From contig OY282605.1 in the NCBI GenBank assembly GCA_958298945.1, positions 30,358,811 through 30,422,810 of the forward strand: a stretch of DNA of 64,000 nucleotides, given 5' to 3'. The stretch comes from Atherix ibis. Taxonomy: Eukaryota > Arthropoda > Insecta > Diptera > Athericidae. A program made the translations under genes and the position numbers. Positions 36,022-47,400 of this stretch are shown here, one piece after another (positions within the stretch are counted from its first letter, which is position 1; each line of letters opens with the position of its first letter). The notes beneath the pieces are model-generated. The model was not told the origin of the DNA. It was given only the letters and a program-made list of their open reading frames with translations, and did not search any database.

Positions 36022-37352
36022 CGAGAGTCATTCAATAAGTCCTTAGAAAATCCGAGAAATTGCGCTCGTAGTGTCGGTAAAGATTTTTTTTGTAAGTAAC
36101 ATTATCGACAGGAAAGCTGTCAACATTTCAGCTTGATCCATAGCGTAGGTCAATTTCTATCGTCGATTAAAGTTAACGACATTTATTTGTGCATAACAAT
36201 GGAAAAAAGCGAGTTTAGGGCTGTCATCAAACATCTCCATTTGAAAGGCTTAAGCCCGAAAGAAATCAAAGCCGAGTTGGATGCAGTTCATGGCACATCT
36301 GCACCTATGTTTGCGACGGTTTACAATTGGGTGAATGAATTTAAACGTGGCCGTTCGTCCACAAAAGATGAACATCGTTCAGGACGCCCAGTTGAGGTGT
36401 CTACTCCTAAAACCATCGACAAAATCCACGACCTGATTTTCAACGATCGGCGAATTAAAATGCGCGAATTAGTTGAGGCCACGGGCATATCACAAGGTAC
36501 AGTCGCTTCAATTTTTGTCTGCGAAAAAAATTTCGGCAAGATGGGTGCCGCGTTTGCTCTCAGAGGAGAATAAGCGCAATCGTGTAGTGGAGTCTGAGGC
36601 TATGTTGGCACTCTTTCATCGCAATTCTGCCGAATTCCTTCGTCGATATGTCACTGTGGACGAAACCTGGATACACTACTACACTCCAGAAACGAAGAGA
36701 CAGTCATCACAGTGGATTTTCAAGGGTGAACGGGCTCCGAAGAAGTCAAAAACTGTGCCATCGGTCGGCAAGGTGATGGCCACGGTCTTCTGGGATTCGC
36801 AGGGAAAAAGGAAAAACAATAACAGGAGCGTATTACGCGTCGTTATTGTAACGGTTGAGCGAGGAAATCAAAGAGAAACGCCCACATCTGAAGAAGAAAA
36901 AAATCCTCTTGCATCAGGAAATGCGCGTGTGCACACCTGCGCTGTTTCCATAGCCAAAATTGTGGAATTGAGAATGGAATTGTTGCAGCATCCCGCTTAT
37001 TCACCAGATTTGGCCCCGAGTGACTATTTTCTTTTCCTTAATCTGAAGAAATGGCTTGGCGGACGACCGTTCACTTCCAACGAGGACGTCATTGCTCAAA
37101 CGGATGAGTATTTTGCAGAACTTCCGAAATCCTATTTTTTGGACGGGATAAAAATTTTGGGAAAATGGTTGGGACAGTGTATAGAGCTAAAAGGAGATGA
37201 TGTTGAAAAATAAAAAACTAACGACCCCTCGTAGAGACTAACCATCTACGAGGGTCGTTCAATAAGTCCTTAGAAAAATATGGAAAAAAACTGTTTTTTT
37301 AAAAAAACAGTTTTTTTCCATATTTTTCTAAGGACTTATTGAACGACCCTCG
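36022..37352 (+). mobile_element. Irritans-like mariner nested in the inverted-repeat element
   Basis: The left end CGAGAGTCATTCAATAAGTCC (36022) and the inverted right end CGAGGGTCGTTCAATAAGTCC (ending 37352) are terminal repeats, with TA duplicated at 36020-36021 and 37353-37354. The 1331-bp length is normal for a mariner. The transposase starts at 36199 (MEKSEFRAVIKHLHLKG) and includes helix-turn-helix segments, KKISARWVPRLL, the first catalytic block RRYVTVDETWIHYYTPE, GKVMATVFWD and the C-terminus SDYFLFLNLKKWLGG. These phrases are typical of the irritans subfamily. The right end is abnormal: a perfect palindrome at 37236-37365 repeats the terminus in inverted form. Confidence 0.9.
36199..37213 (+). 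pseudogene. Mariner transposase, two or more frameshifts
   Basis: The Met at 36199 follows a longer open frame and starts the conserved sequence MEKSEFRAVIKHL. The first 100 or so residues form the DNA-binding region. A frameshift near 36510-36540 moves reading to the frame of ISARWVPRLL; the first catalytic Asp is in VTVDETW. Frames change again in 36800-36930, where the second Asp codon appears as GAA (Glu; HQE in place of HQD). The third Asp (PDLAPSDYFLF) is kept. The protein ends DDVEK with a stop at 37213. It is fairly complete but cannot be active. Long open stretches suggest a younger insertion than the DD41D copies. Confidence 0.85.
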
Positions 37353-37365
37353 TAGATGGTTAGTC
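37236..37365. repeat. Perfect 130-bp palindrome at the mariner right end
   Basis: Bases 37236-37300 are the exact reverse complement of 37301-37365, with no spacer and no mismatch; the centre is TTTTTTTAAAAAAA. Each arm holds the mariner terminal repeat, the TA, and 11 bp of the flanking host element (GATGGTTAGTC). Because flanking DNA is included, the inversion formed after the mariner inserted, or it is a sequencing/assembly artefact. Confidence 0.95.
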
Positions 37366-37417
37366 ATTTTGACGTCACATTGGCTGACATCTGCCAATTT
37401 GACTGATCGTCTAATGG

Positions 37418-37680
37418 CACGTTTAAACTTAAAAAGTCTCGTGGCCATTGCTTTTTTAAGAGTCGACTATGATGACAGTTATTGGATTGTTATAGGATAA
37501 CAGTTGACTATAAAATTATAGTTTAGAATGAATAACGAAGGATAGGATCAGTAGCCTCATGTTGGGTCACACTTTTACACACGAAATAGAGTGCATAGAC
37601 TATTGCTCAGAGAGGTGGGTTTGGAAAGATTAGGTTTGACCAAAATTGGACAGTTATGACCACTTATCTGCAAGCTTCTG
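37418..37680. other. Spacer, nothing recognised
   Basis: No gene or repeat recognised between the inverted-repeat element and the next LINE relic. Confidence 0.45.
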
Positions 37681-37689
37681 TTCATTTCA

Positions 37690-38060
37690 GTTTTTTTTTT
37701 CAGTTATGTTACGGTTAAATGTCAAAATTTTGTCCAAGTAAAATTCTTATCTATATTTCTGATTCTTTTGTGAAACAATATTATCGCTAATATGTATGAG
37801 AAGGGATTGGTTTTGGTACAGAATAAAAGTAACATGATCACTTTTTTTTCATTTACCTTTTTTCTACACTTTCTGAACCAGTTTTTAGGAGGATTCAATA
37901 GAGTTTTGTAAATTATAGAAGACAGTATTCGGGTTTTTGTAACGTGATAGAATGGAAATATCATCATCATATATAAGGGAAGCCATGTGTATACAAATTA
38001 TATAGGAGAAAGCCAAGAATACAAACCTGAGAGATACAAGGAAAGATAGAAAATATCTCG
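37690..38060 (-). mobile_element. Jockey-like LINE relic, reverse transcriptase
   Basis: On the minus strand: LGFLLYNLYTHGFPY (38030-37985), then a decayed catalytic box DDISILS, and further NWFRKCRKKVNEKK in the next frame, all in the order seen in the copy at 1935-2479. The 82-codon ORF at 37970-37722 is part of it. Frames change at least once. No ends found. Confidence 0.7.
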
Positions 38061-38095
38061 GAAATATATATTTTCTATCCTTGTTAGTATGTCTC
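38034..38095. repeat. Imperfect inverted repeat
   Basis: ACAAGGAAAGATAGAAAATAT and, inverted, ACAAGGATAGAAAATATATA flank a short centre; GAGAGAT/TATGTCTC extend it. Could fold as a hairpin. No known role. Confidence 0.5.
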
Positions 38096-38099
38096 AGGG

Positions 38100-39590
38100 T
38101 AAAATGATTTTTTGGGTTTTCAGATTAGACCAAGGTGCTCATACTCACTCAGGAAAATCTTCAAAATCGCATCAATATTAAAAAAATATATACAAAAAAT
38201 TAAATACCAATTCAAAAAGTTTCACAAATCACCTCGTATTTGTGAAATAAAAATCAATTTTCCTCTTTAACAGACATAAAATCCTTTATTTAAACATAAT
38301 CTTCAAAATCTGGTAGTATAATTGAATAGAATTTAAAATCAACTTAACTCATTATAAAACAGAATTCAATAGACAGCAAAGCAAAATTAATTAAAACATT
38401 TCATAATTGACCGAAAAGAATATCCTCAAGGGGGCATTCGATTTTATTGGAATTGTTGTTTAAGAAAACCTATTAATGCCAACTAAATAAACAAAGGTCG
38501 ATAAAATGTTGAGATGTTATTAGAAAACTTCTTTAATATTTTTTTTTTAAAATAAATATACAAATTTATTAAATATAGTAATAAATATTTCCGCCAATAT
38601 TCTATTAGATAATAAGCTAGCTAAGCTATAATCAAAAGTTTCGAATTTTCTTATGGGTACTGTTTATTATAAGATAAATTCTTAAATCTTTAATTGCTGT
38701 TCTAAGATATAAAATATATTTTATCACAATCTGTGATATTTTTCAATAATCCCATACCATATTATATTAATTACCAATAAGTTTTTCATCAAACAGATAC
38801 CAGATAACTATGTTAAATAATATTATATCGAAGAAAAATGATGAAAAAAATATGAAATTATATAAATCCTCATCCTTATTGTTTTGAAGACAAACTTTTG
38901 CCAAAAATTTATCAATAACAAAATGGCAAATTAAATAAAATTTCACTCAAAACTTTTTTGCAATAATTGTAAAAGTTCAAAAGGCTAAAATCTTATATAA
39001 AATCTTATACATAAGCGATTATGGAAATATTTATATAAAAATTAATAAGAAAATTTTCTTTTTTTGTATGCTTTTGATTACGTAATAAATCGAATTTTTT
39101 TAAATAATATTTTTTAGTAATTATGGTAAAAAATATACATAATTTCTTTAAATTTCCAATTTTTCATTCTTGATTTTGTAGAAATGATTTAAGAATTATT
39201 CCAAGGATGTGTAATTTTGAAATTTGTTGATGTCAATTGACTTCAAAGATTCTGTGTATTGACGCTGTTAGACTTTTATTTATTTATAACTGCTTTAAAA
39301 TTAATTATAAAACTAACCTTGAAAGTTGAGAGGATTTAAAAACGAACATTCGTCAAGTAAAAATCAAACTACAGTCCGAAATGTGAAAAAAGTTTCGAGA
39401 ACATTCCTCAAAAGGATTGGGTCCTACAAAAAAATTTCTCAAAAGTATCGAGCTATGTAATAAATGGCAAAATTTACTTATTCCAAAAAAGTAAAAAGTT
39501 ATTAAAATATAAAACGAAAAATATTTTTTGATAAATTTTATTTTCAAAAGCACAAACTGGATAACTCCTTTTATTATTAAAGATTATATA
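38100..39590. other. AT-rich DNA without recognised genes
   Basis: Low-complexity A/T sequence with no ORF of note and no repeat defined. Confidence 0.55.
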
Positions 39591-40832
39591 CGGTCGACTA
39601 TTTAGAAGTTCCATTTTAAAAAGTAAATAAAAAAAAAACTAGTGTATATTTTTTCAACATCATTTAAATGACTGCCACGGCTGGCCTTACACTACCCCAT
39701 TCGTTCGACCCAATTTTTCAGTTCATTTTCGATTGCCTCGGCCTGTATCTCTTCAATGGCAATTTTGATTTCGTGTTTCAAGGCCTCAATTGTCTCTGGA
39801 TGGCTTGTGTAACATTTATTCTTAACGGCTTCCCACAGAAAATAATCCAACGGGCTCAAATCACAACTCCGAGGCGGCCAATTGACATCAGAATTTCAGC
39901 TGATTATTCGGTTTTCGAAAGCAGTGCCCAAAAGTTGGATTGTTACGTTGTCTGTGTGGCAAGTGGCCCCGTCCTGTTCAAACCAAAGGTTGTCCATGCC
40001 ATTCTCTTCAGCTTTTGGAAACAAAAATTCGTTGAGCATGCTACGATAGCGCTCACCATTGACCGTAACGGCGGCTCCTTCATCGTTTTCGAAGAAAAAC
40101 GGGCCAATGATGCCTACGGTCCAAAATCCGCACCAAACCGTGCCTCGTTGTGAATGCATAGGCTTTTCCATGGTGACGTATGGATTTTCTGAGCCCCAGA
40201 TGCGACAATTTTGTTTGTTGACATACCCACCGAGGTGGAAATGGATCACATCCGAAAAGATGATTTTTCGGTAAAAATGCTCATCTTCGGCCAATTGATC
40301 TTGAGCCTATTGAGCAAACCGAAAACGCATCGGATGGTCGTGCGGCTTTAGCTTTTGGACTTATTGAACTTTGTAAGCTTTCATACCAAGGTCTTTGTGC
40401 AAAATTCTCAACAGAGAAGTGCAAGAAATGTTCAATTCTTGAGAACGGTGACGAGTTAATGTTGATGGATGATCACTGACATTTTCAGCAACGGCGGCAA
40501 TATTCTCGGTCGTACGCACTGTCTTAGAGCGGGAACGAGTTGCTTTGGCAACCAACAAACCAGTTTCGCGAACTCGCTTCACGAATTTGCCCAAAAATTC
40601 ACGTGATAGCATTTGATCTTTACTCATTTTTTTTTTAAATTTCTCACAGTTTGGGTTGAAGACTCACCTTTGGAAGTAAGTTCTCAATATTTCCCAATTT
40701 TTCGTCAAGCGTATACTTCAGATTGGTAAATTCTGACTTTCAACTAACAATGTGTCAATTCGTGTTGACATTTAACATTCTAATACTTCAAATAAATAGT
40801 AGTTCAAAATGGAACCGCTAGATGGACCACCC
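39591..40832 (-). mobile_element. Near full-length DD41D (rosa-like) transposon, the best copy in the window
   Basis: The right end (inverted GGGTGGTCCATCTAGCGGTTCC) and left end CGGTCGACTATTTAGAAGTTCC are terminal repeats that stay alike for about 35 bp into ATTTTAAAA/ATTTTGAAC. A TA lies outside the left end. Length about 1.24 kb. The transposase is encoded on the minus strand, 40627 to about 39650, all in one frame with four stops. Both ends and the entire frame being present make this the reference copy for the DD41D relics elsewhere in the window. Confidence 0.88.
39650..40627 (-). pseudogene. DD41D transposase, one frame with four premature stops
   Basis: A Met at 40627 starts a frame of about 325 codons with no frameshift and four stops: 40361-40363, one near 40300 (FAQ, stop, AQDQL), 39896-39898 and one near 39690. 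The first part contains a DNA-binding region with ENIAAVAENVSDHPSTL and TSLLRILHKDLGMKAYKVQ. The catalytic blocks follow: KIIFSDVIHFHLGGYVNKQN (first Asp), VWCGFW, IIGPFFFEND, VTVNGERYRSML, FEQDGATCHT (second Asp) and CDLSPLDYFLW (third Asp, 41 residues later). The end is SRGSHLND. The start may lie slightly upstream, since related proteins have about 25 more N-terminal residues. Confidence 0.85.
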
Positions 40833-42335
40833 TTTATTTGCATTGGTTTCACTTGAAATAAACAATAAATTTTTCATATAATTTTTGTATATTCCCATGA
40901 TTTTAAAAGCAGTTTTGCCTACTTTTTTATAAAAATATTTTAATTAGTAGCTTCTTCAATTGAATATGGATAAATTTTTCTCATAAATATGAAGTCAGTA
41001 TTTTGTAATACATATATTCATATTTAATATGATTGCAAAAAAAAAAAGAAGAAAATAAATATACTTAACTCTACCCTAGACTGTGCATTCTTCATATGCC
41101 AAGCAAATAAAAAAAAAAGTATGTAAAAATGGCATTCTACTCTGCATATTTTCGCACATTATGTATTTTTTATTTTCCAACCAATTACCAAGTTTTGATT
41201 TTAATAAAAAATTCTTTTTAATTTATTAATAATTTATGGCATAATTTTATAGGAAAGTTTTTTCAACCAAAGATGCAGAATATGCCATTAATTAGATTGC
41301 CAACCGACACCAATTATATTGAAAATCTTAATTTGATGTGCTCACCTAATGTGGTCTTAACACATTCGCCGTCTTTGTCTTCGTTAGCTTACTCTAGGAG
41401 AGTTGAAATTTATTTCTTTAAAGCAAACTTTCAAATATCTTCTAAACCTAAAGGTTAAATTTTAAAATACCGAGTCTTAATTAAGAGAAAAATAATTAAT
41501 AAATAATTTTACAAAATGAGCACACAATAAAATTTATCCATTTAAGGTATTAAATGGAAGAAATATGCTTAAAAGTGTTTGTGCATGTATAGAAATTATG
41601 TTTTTTCTACAATACAAATACGAGTTGTAACTATTGTTCCACTAAAAGGGAGTTAGTACAATTATTTAAGAGTTACAAATGTATTTATAGTACATAAACA
41701 GAAACTGAAAAGGCAAAAAAAATAGAAATAAATAAATAAAATTATGTAGAAAATAGAAAAATAAAATGTAGAAAAATTATTTACTCGAAACGATGTGTAG
41801 TTTTTATAGCGTGGGAATTTTCTTATGGTTTCACACATACCAATGCCCAAACAATAGGCTAATAATCCAGAAATGTGGCTAGAAATAAATTTTCATAGAA
41901 ACACTTTGTATATGGCAGTAAATGGAAAACCAACTGTGTTTGCGGTATGGGGCAAAAGGCTTTTGTGCCCGTCGTTGAGCCTCCAATCTGCAACTTAAGG
42001 AAATCACTAGACTGTATCGAAGTACATAAGTTCACACGAAGTCTCCAGAGGAAGATACTTGACCTCATGCCATGTCATTATACTCTATGTACCGTGTCCA
42101 AATAGGTAAATTTATATCGTATATACCGTATTTTAGTTACTTGTTGAGAATTAGTAATTGGAATTGGTAGGTGTTCAGGGTCCAAAACAGACTGACTCAT
42201 ATTCAGCTCCAATGGAACTATTCTTATCTAACCCATTTCCAATCTACTCGTATCTATGCATATATATATACATATATAAATGCGAATATATTTATTTACG
42301 TATGTTCAAATGCGTTTGCCAAAAAAAAAAAAAAA

Positions 42336-42367
42336 AAATCCTTAAAGTTAGCCAACTTTAAGGATTT
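42336..42367 (-). repeat. Perfect 14-bp hairpin beside an A/T homopolymer
   Basis: AAATCCTTAAAGTT and its exact reverse complement AACTTTAAGGATTT are separated by four bases. On the minus strand the stem runs into a T tract of about 19. It looks like a bacterial terminator, but in this eukaryotic context that reading is not supported. Confidence 0.8.
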
Positions 42368-42681
42368 CTTATCAAATTTAATCTAAATGGACTGTTTTCG
42401 ATTGAGGTTAAAGATAATACTATCATAAACTCCAAAAAGGGGAGAAATTTTTATCGTCATAATGACTTTGTTAAATTTATTTTATCAATAATTTATGTTA
42501 GTTAACCGAAAAGTTTAAATTTACATTTTGTATCTTTTCCTATTTTCAGTGTTTCCTATTTTCGAAATAAATACAATAAAAAATTTCAAAATTTTAACAA
42601 AAAAAAATCTGAATACATTTAGGGATGATTCTTTGGTTCGTTTTTTGACCAAAAGTATATTTGAGTTGAAGAGAAGCAGCC

Positions 42682-42700
42682 GGGGGGGGGGGGGGGGGGG
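42682..42700 (+). repeat. G19 homopolymer
   Basis: Nineteen consecutive G in a region otherwise rich in A/T. Could form a G-quadruplex; length is likely variable and error-prone in sequencing. Confidence 0.9.
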
Positions 42701-43669
42701 TGTTAATTTGAACTCCTTCGTAGCTTCAGTCTATTTTCGAAATTTAAGAAATAAATTTACTTTATTTCCTAAAATATCAGTTATAGAAATATAAATTTAA
42801 TGTGAGTGCATTGTGTTTAATTTTTCCAATTTTATGATATTTACTTTAAAGCAATTAATATTTTTTTTTAATTAAAAATATTTATCTTTAAACTACCAGC
42901 ATTGTTAGTAAATATATTAAATTCCGTAAAAAAAAATATCTTTCGACATCTTTTTTAATCGGAACTTTTTTATAACAAATTTTCTTTAACTTTTTAGAAA
43001 TAAATTTTTTTTTTTAGAGTATTTTAATGCCATTTTTGTTAAATGTCCTTATAATAAAAAACGCTTTTTTCGTTATTGATTCTTAATTTTTAGTATAAAA
43101 TTTTTGAATTCAATCTATTTTCGTAAAACTTTTTGAGAGCTTACACTTTTCGAAGCTCTATTTTATTTATGTTAGGATCAGCATTTAGTTTATGGTCTTT
43201 TTTGGGTAATTTTTTATATTCCTTATGAATTTTTTTTTATTTTCATATTTTCTAATTAATTTTTAAAAAAAAATGTTAAAAATTTGAGAAATCTATTTGG
43301 TTATAAGTTCTAGAATACGTACTACACTAGATGTAGTAAAAATTTGACCTCAAACTCTAATTAAATTGCTTGCAAAAATTTCAAGAATTAAATTAATGAG
43401 AGTTGAAAATTTAATTAAAAAAAAAATAATGACAAACACAATTTTTACAAAAACATTACGAATTAAATTGTAAATAAATTCATATATCATTAAATTTATG
43501 GTTAAATAAAAAGAATAAAGTCCTTAAAGTATTAATGACCGTTAATGAAGATTAGGCAATTTTTTTCGTAGATAATGAAAAAAATATTCCTAATCATTAA
43601 TGTAGCTTCTAATATAAATACTCCATAATCCAGGATTATTTTTAAATATTACTTATCCTTTTGATCGTG

Positions 43670-44400
43670 TGTAACATGCTAGACTAGTCTGGAAACTTCT
43701 CTGAAAACTCAATGATAGTATGAGTGACATCCTAGAAAAACTCAAATATTCTATCATATTATAAATTCATTTCTAAATAGCTGTTAATACAGATGCCTCA
43801 GAAATATATCCTGTTTCAGTCGGAGTCTCAGAAGGATATATTTGTCATATTCTCAACCATGAAATCCCATATGAATTGATTACTATCATTGCCGCTTACG
43901 CAGATGATAAAGCCCTACTTTACACCTATTCAAATACTGACATAACTTCTAATAATTTGCAATTCCATAATCACAATTTTTAATTTTTATTGACGAGATG
44001 AAGAGTAAACGTAAATAATTCAGAAAAGTGTTAACATTAATTTCACTCTTTCTTAAAAGTGCCTTAATTTAAACTTCACCTAAACAATCAATTTACCTGA
44101 AATCTTATATAATGGATTAAAATGATTTCAAACTAACAGAGTTTATTGGTAACTATTTAGACTATTGGACAACTATTCAAAACAATTTATTTACAATATA
44201 AAACCCTTTTGGACTGACGGAATTGAAAGTACAGCTTAAAAAAAACATTTCAATTCTTGTCGTATCTAGTCTTTAAAATCCAAATTTTCTTTTCTCACAA
44301 CCTGGGCATTTCTTATTATAAAAAAAAATAATATTATTCTCTTACTTTTCGCAAAGAAAAACTCATCGGATACTATAGACAGAATGCCCTTAGCTCCCAC
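43670..44400 (+). mobile_element. Jockey-like LINE relic with intact YADD box
   Basis: On the plus strand one frame reads VSVGVSEGYICHILNHEIPY (the GVPQGS..G block, ~43820) and AAYADDKALLYTY (43890-43930), an intact YADD catalytic box. RVNVNNSEKC follows after stops (the KVN thumb block). Near 44185-44230 another frame gives NIKPFWTDGIEST, the WTYGIELWG signature. Stops are frequent, so the element is dead. It has the opposite orientation to most other Jockey-like copies here. Confidence 0.8.
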
Positions 44401-47400
44401 CAACGTATCCTTAACTTCCCCTCATTGCTACATGATATTATTAACTATTTATTATATAAATATGCTTATTAAAGTTATAAGAAAATATAAAATAGTTTTT
44501 ATTGAAAATGTTTAGTAAAAAATTTTTTTTGAACTAAGAAAAACAATATTTTTGAGTATGCAAGGAACAAATTGTTTGCAAAATGTTTCCTCTCTTTTTT
44601 ATTCATTAGATATATTATCTTTTAAGAAATTTTGAAAACCAAAATTATGGAAGGTTGTAGAATATTATATCTAAGCCTAAAGCAATAGCAAAAAGTATGT
44701 GATCGGGTTATTTTTTTGCTCTTCTTTGGAAAATAAACTTACTACAGTTTATGGAATTGTGAAAATTGTTTAAATATTTGTCTTAAAATTTAATGGAAAA
44801 TATTTTTTCTTCACCAAACTTCTCAGTTCATCTGCAATAGAATGAAAATAGCAAAAATTTAATTTAATGACATATTAAAGTTTTTCCATTGTTGAATTTA
44901 TCTTAACTCTGGAACACTGAATTTTGAACTCTTAACTCTTAACTCTTAACATTGAATAGGAATATTCTTATGAGTACTAGTGGAAAAACTCTTGGAAAAT
45001 ATCTTGTCTGCCAAATAGCAGTATGACTTTATAGAGTAGGAGTACGCATTGTCGACGAAAATATGTACTTTATCTTTGGCATTGTTTTCTTAGACACAAT
45101 TTCATCTTCATGATGCAGTCCTGCTTTCTATTGGCACTGTACAAATGCGAAACTTGGCCATTAGCCAAATATAATTATTTCGAATGAAACGAGTCAAATA
45201 GTATCGGAAAAGTATAGTGTGCTGGTCGTTTCCGCGTTCCTAAATAATTTTACTGCGGAATTATGCAAGAAAATCATTTTCGTAACCATCGTATCGTCCG
45301 TTCCAGTGTGCCAAAGATTCGTCTCATTAATACAAATCGTTGACGTGATAGCGTTTTTATTATTTCCTAATTTTCATTCATCGACTAAGATAGAAATGGA
45401 ACTTCATACCTTACTCCGTTCCATTTGAATGGGGAATATCCCATTTTGGTAAATAAATAAGAGCTAGTATTTTAATAGGAGCACCCAATCCGGAAGCGAA
45501 TTAATTCCGAAAACTCCTAGTTAAAATTCTATTAAGCTAAGCAAATACAAGTATAAAATAACCTGAAGAAGGAAAACTTTAATTCATTTGCTCCTTGCTA
45601 GACAAACGTTTACCATTCTACTTATTTTCATCCTTCCAAGTATCCAGTGTTGTGTACCAGCATCTCTTCAACTTGTATATTTAAGAAGCGTTTTGTCCAA
45701 GTTTAGATAGAACTACTTCCTTTTGAAACATCATATCACTTCTATGCATAAGTACGACCAACAACGAAATTCATCTTCTTTCCAATATAGAAGGAAAAGA
45801 GAGGTAGATAATACCAGAAGGAAAAACATATACGAGATCCGAATTCCATTTCGATGATGAAGTATTCATATTATTTGTGCTAATTCATCGCCACGTCATC
45901 CCAGCATGAGAACGTTTCCAACCACCGCAAGTACCCTAAAATATCTTTTCGCTTGTTCTGTGTGGTTATTCATTTTCCTGTAAAATTTTCCCCGTTCACC
46001 TAAACTTATCAAAGGATTTTCCACCAACAACAATAAACAAATTTGTATTCTCTTTCGAAATTCTAGAACTTCATTTATTAGAAACATCCGTTCAGTTTGG
46101 AAAGGTTAATATTTTTTATACTTTCCTAGTCGAAAAAATCTCTATCCTGATAAATGATGAGGAAAAAAATAAAATAAAATTTTCCCACCTGCAATAAAAA
46201 AAATCGCCATTTTTTTTTCTTTCAAATGGAAAATTTACAAGTAACGATTTTTTTCGTGGTTTTGTTTTTTTACGAAGAAAAAAAAACAATTACTTTTTAT
46301 ATGAATTTTTTTTCTAACTTGTTAAAGGTGAATTGCGTCTTTTTGCCCAATTTTTACAAGTATAAACGTATAAAAATATGAGTCCTTGAGAAGGGAATTT
46401 TTGCACAGGTGAACCGTTCTGATGACATTACATATTAGACTTTTGATTATATGAACTTTAAATTAATATTATTATGCCAGATGTACCTTTGGTTGATGCA
46501 GGAGAATATTTTCATGTCCACTTTTTTGAAATATGTATAATTCATTTCAGTATTTATTCTGCATGAAACTGTGTTCCGTATCCGATCATTCTCTATTTGA
46601 GATCTAAAAAGATCATAAGAAATATTGAACAACTTTTTTTTAAGGAAGAAAAAACCATTATTAGTATGTATTTGATTACAGTTAAAAATATCCTTTTTAC
46701 CTAATCAAATCTGTGTGTGAATAGAATTAGAATGAAGGACTCTGAAATCGCATCTATTTCGAATCAGATACGGATTTTTCATACGATAAAAAGAGTATTT
46801 TAAATTATAAACTGATACGTGTTATTTTATATTTAACTGATTCACAGGAAAAACGCTTTTTTTTCTATAAAATATTTTCTAGTTTTGCTTAAAAAGATTT
46901 TTATAATAATCAAAATTCTATTCATGTACCGATAATTTTATTTGTAGTTAGGTGAAAATGCGTGCAGATGTTCAATTTTGATTTTAATGTTGTTTTGCGA
47001 AATTTCTATAATTAATTTATTTCTATAATGAATATAAGTATTTGTTCAATGGTTTGCTATAAAAGTTTAGAAGATTTACCTGTCAGTGTAATAATAATTT
47101 ATAACAAATTATTTAATTTATATTAAAAAAATTTTATATAAGAAAATTTAGACAATTTTTTTTATATGAAATATGTTAAAAATGTTAAAATATCTTTAAA
47201 ATATTTGTTACATAAAAAATTTAAAAATTTCTTATTTCCTATTTCGTATATTCTCTATAACATAAAAAAAATGAATATTCATTCTCAAATTGCTTTATAC
47301 TCTATTGCATGAAAAAAATGCAATTTATTCATTAAAACTGAAAATTAAAAACTAAATAAAATTGATTTCATCTTTTACTGAATACCATACATCAAAAAAT

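Larger units (their letters stand above)
35187..37417. mobile_element. Non-autonomous inverted-repeat element, split by a mariner
   Basis: The left end TGCCATTAGATGGTCAGTCA (35187) and the inverted right end (TGCCATTAGACGATCAGTCA, ending ~37417) match for about 45 bp. Removing the nested mariner leaves roughly 0.9 kb. Both arms are strewn with GCTGAC/GTCAGC and TTGGCTGA motifs in both orientations (35200-35460; 35870-36018; 37370-37395), a fold-back-like arrangement. No coding sequence of its own. I cannot identify a target-site duplication, so the superfamily is unknown. Confidence 0.7.
40833..43660. other. AT-rich DNA with homopolymers and a hairpin
   Basis: No gene recognised. A more balanced part at 41880-42090 has no identifiable domain. 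TA/TATA repeats lie at 42258-42290. The hairpin (42336-42367) and the G19 run (42682-42700) are listed separately. The 88-codon ORF at 42528-42794 runs through the G tract and is not credible. Confidence 0.55.

Noticed and set aside
42336..42385. Rho-independent terminator
   Set aside because: Shape fits, but everything around is eukaryotic transposon-filled DNA with no bacterial gene upstream.
42528..42794. 88-codon ORF with a Gly-rich stretch
   Set aside because: The glycines come from the G19 homopolymer; there is no other support.
44922..44949. (AACTCTT)n as telomere-like repeat
   Set aside because: Only three units, wrong sequence for arthropod telomeres (TTAGG), no array.
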